From: Glutamicibacter sp. JL.03c
Lineage (GTDB): Bacteria; Actinomycetota; Actinomycetes; Actinomycetales; Micrococcaceae
Direction: 5' to 3'
DNA: 64,000 bases
Assembly: GCF_025854375.1 (NCBI RefSeq)
Contig: NZ_CP107575.1
Location: 1,860,001 to 1,924,000, forward strand
Position 1 is the first letter of the stretch; each line of letters begins with the position of its first letter. Shown piece by piece: positions 62,976 through 64,000 of the stretch. The notes under the pieces are model-generated. The model was not told where the DNA came from and did not search any database. It saw nothing but the letters and a program-made list of their open reading frames with translations. The position numbers and the translations under genes were made by a program.

Positions 62976-63899
62976 TTAGAAGTACCCTTCGGTCTTGCGG
63001 TCTTCCATTCCCGCGGCGGAGATTCGGTCATCGGCGCGGGTTGCTCCGCGTTCGGTGACGGTGGCGATAGCCAGTTCGTCGAGCACCTTCTCTACGGTGT
63101 CGGCTTCTGAGAGCACAGCACCGGTGCAGCTGGCATCGCCCACGGTGCGGTAGCGCACCTGCTTGATGATCACCGGTTCATCCTCGTTGGGCTGGCTGAC
63201 CGGGGTCAGTGCCCGCCACATGCCGTCCCTTTCGAAGACCTGGCGGCAGTGGGCAAAGTAGATCGAGGGCAGCTCGATGTTTTCGCGCTGGATGTACGCC
63301 CAGATGTCGCGCTCGGTCCAGTTGGAGATCGGGAAGGCGCGCACATGCCAGTCCGGCTCATGGCGTCCGTTGTAAAGGCTCCAGATTTCCGGACGCTGGT
63401 TGCGCGGATCCCAGACGCCGAATTCATCGCGAAGGGACAGGATGCGCTCCTTGGCGCGGGCCTTGTCCTCGTCGCGGCGGGCGCCGCCGAAGACCACATC
63501 GAATCCGTTGTTTTCGATGGTGTCCAACAGCACTCGGGTCTGCAGGCGGTTACGCGTGCCGTCTGGCAGCTCGGTCAGTTCGCCGCGGTCGATGTATTCC
63601 TGGACGGAGCCGACAACAAGATTCAGCCCGTACTTTTCCACGACCGAATCGCGGAAGTTCAGCACTTCGGCGAAGTTGTGGCCGGTATCGATGTGGACCA
63701 CCGGGATGGGCACGCGCAGGGGTGCGACAGCCTTGGCCAGCAGGTGCAGGACGACTACGGAGTCCTTGCCGCCGGAGAAGAGCAATCCAGGCTTCTCGAA
63801 TTCGGCGAGTACTTCGCGGATGATATGGATGGATTCAGCTTCCAGGGCGTCCAAAACGCTGCGCTGGGTGCCGGTTGGGGCGTTAGCGGTAATGGTCAT
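62976..63899 (-). CDS. cysD: Sulfate adenylyltransferase small subunit
   Basis: 307 residues; ATG 63899 with AAGGAG that overlaps the cysH stop. PP-loop LFSGGKDSVVVLHLL (about 39-53), VHIDTGHNFAEV, RRDEDKARAKERILSLRD, and YIQRENIELPSIYFAHCRQVFERDGMW are conserved. It is the catalytic ATP sulfurylase subunit. Confidence 0.97.
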   Translation of the reverse strand: MTITANAPTGTQRSVLDALEAESIHIIREVLAEFEKPGLLFSGGKDSVVVLHLLAKAVAPLRVPIPVVHIDTGHNFAEVLNFRDSVVEKYGLNLVVGSVQEYIDRGELTELPDGTRNRLQTRVLLDTIENNGFDVVFGGARRDEDKARAKERILSLRDEFGVWDPRNQRPEIWSLYNGRHEPDWHVRAFPISNWTERDIWAYIQRENIELPSIYFAHCRQVFERDGMWRALTPVSQPNEDEPVIIKQVRYRTVGDASCTGAVLSEADTVEKVLDELAIATVTERGATRADDRISAAGMEDRKTEGYF

Positions 63900-63909
63900 G
63901 GCTTGCTCC

Positions 63910-64000
63910 TTAGATGTGGATGCCGCATTCGGTCTTGTTCAATCCTGCCCAGCGGCCGGCGCGAGGATCTTCGCCCTCGGCCACTGGCCGGGTGCATGGT
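63910..64000 (-). CDS. cysH: Phosphoadenylyl/adenylyl-sulfate reductase, C-terminal end
   Basis: Only the last 30 codons are inside the window. They translate to a CysH C-terminus: VAEGEDPRAGRWAGLNKTECGIHI, where ECGIH holds the active-site cysteine. Its stop is 10 bp from cysD. Whether it uses APS or PAPS would depend on the two CC motifs, which lie outside the visible part. Absence of cysC in the operon favours APS. Confidence 0.9.
   Translation of the reverse strand, partial: PCTRPVAEGEDPRAGRWAGLNKTECGIHI

Noticed and set aside
1-64000. CRISPR array, prophage or transposon
   Set aside because: No regularly spaced repeats, cas genes, integrase, transposase or phage structural genes were seen on either strand.

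Overview
The window reads as chromosome of a free-living actinobacterium, most likely a member of the Micrococcaceae (Arthrobacter/Glutamicibacter type). Reasons: moderately high GC, frequent GTG and TTG starts with clear Shine-Dalgarno sites, the order rplU-rpmA-obgE-proB-proA-nadD-rsfS, the pair folC-DUF4233-ndk next to ileS with an actinobacterial T-box leader, a sortase signal of LAXTG type, and a HelR-type RNA polymerase factor. The genus is an inference from gene content and protein style. No insertion sequence, prophage, integrase or CRISPR array is visible.

Layout. 1-6.5 kb: end of a TspO-like membrane protein, a small tail-anchored protein, a large sortase-anchored beta-propeller/phytase-like surface protein, a 3-hydroxyacyl-CoA dehydrogenase and an ABC-F ATPase. 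6.6-17 kb: a nickel module. An ArsR-type regulator with a histidine-rich tail is divergent from a nickel/peptide-type ABC transporter (lipoprotein, permease, permease-ATPase fusion, ATPase), which runs head-on into a complete urease operon (ureABCEFGD). 17-29 kb: accessory metabolism, with an orphan SdhA/FrdA-like flavoprotein and divergent LysR regulator, a pentapeptide-repeat protein, VOC and SDR proteins, an Lrp regulator with an aminotransferase and amino acid permease, and an operon of CorA, GyrI-like and AlkD-like genes, then tRNA-Ala(GGC).

29-40 kb: housekeeping on the minus strand (rsfS, a low-complexity membrane protein, nadD, proA, proB, obgE, rpmA, rplU, rne). 40-44 kb: a VKOR-family membrane protein, a GNAT acetyltransferase, an AI-2E family permease and a small orphan protein. 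44-49.7 kb: ndk, DUF4233, folC and ileS with a translational T-box leader. 49.8-52 kb: a HelR-type RNA polymerase motor preceded by a near-match to the rifamycin-associated element. 52-56.6 kb: a two-component system, an MMPL exporter and a DUF2871 protein. 56.8-64 kb: a minus-strand sulfur assimilation operon (cysH-cysD-cysN, a sulfonate/taurine-type ABC transporter, uroporphyrinogen-III methyltransferase for siroheme, and ferredoxin-NADP reductase).

Three systems stand out: the nickel uptake/urease module with its own metal-sensor-like repressor, candidate operator and unusual permease-ATPase fusion; the helR gene with its 21-bp palindromic upstream element, suggesting inducible rifamycin protection outside Streptomyces; and the cys operon that carries its own transporter, siroheme enzyme and electron-donor reductase. 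All functions are read from motifs and neighbourhood; no database search was run.
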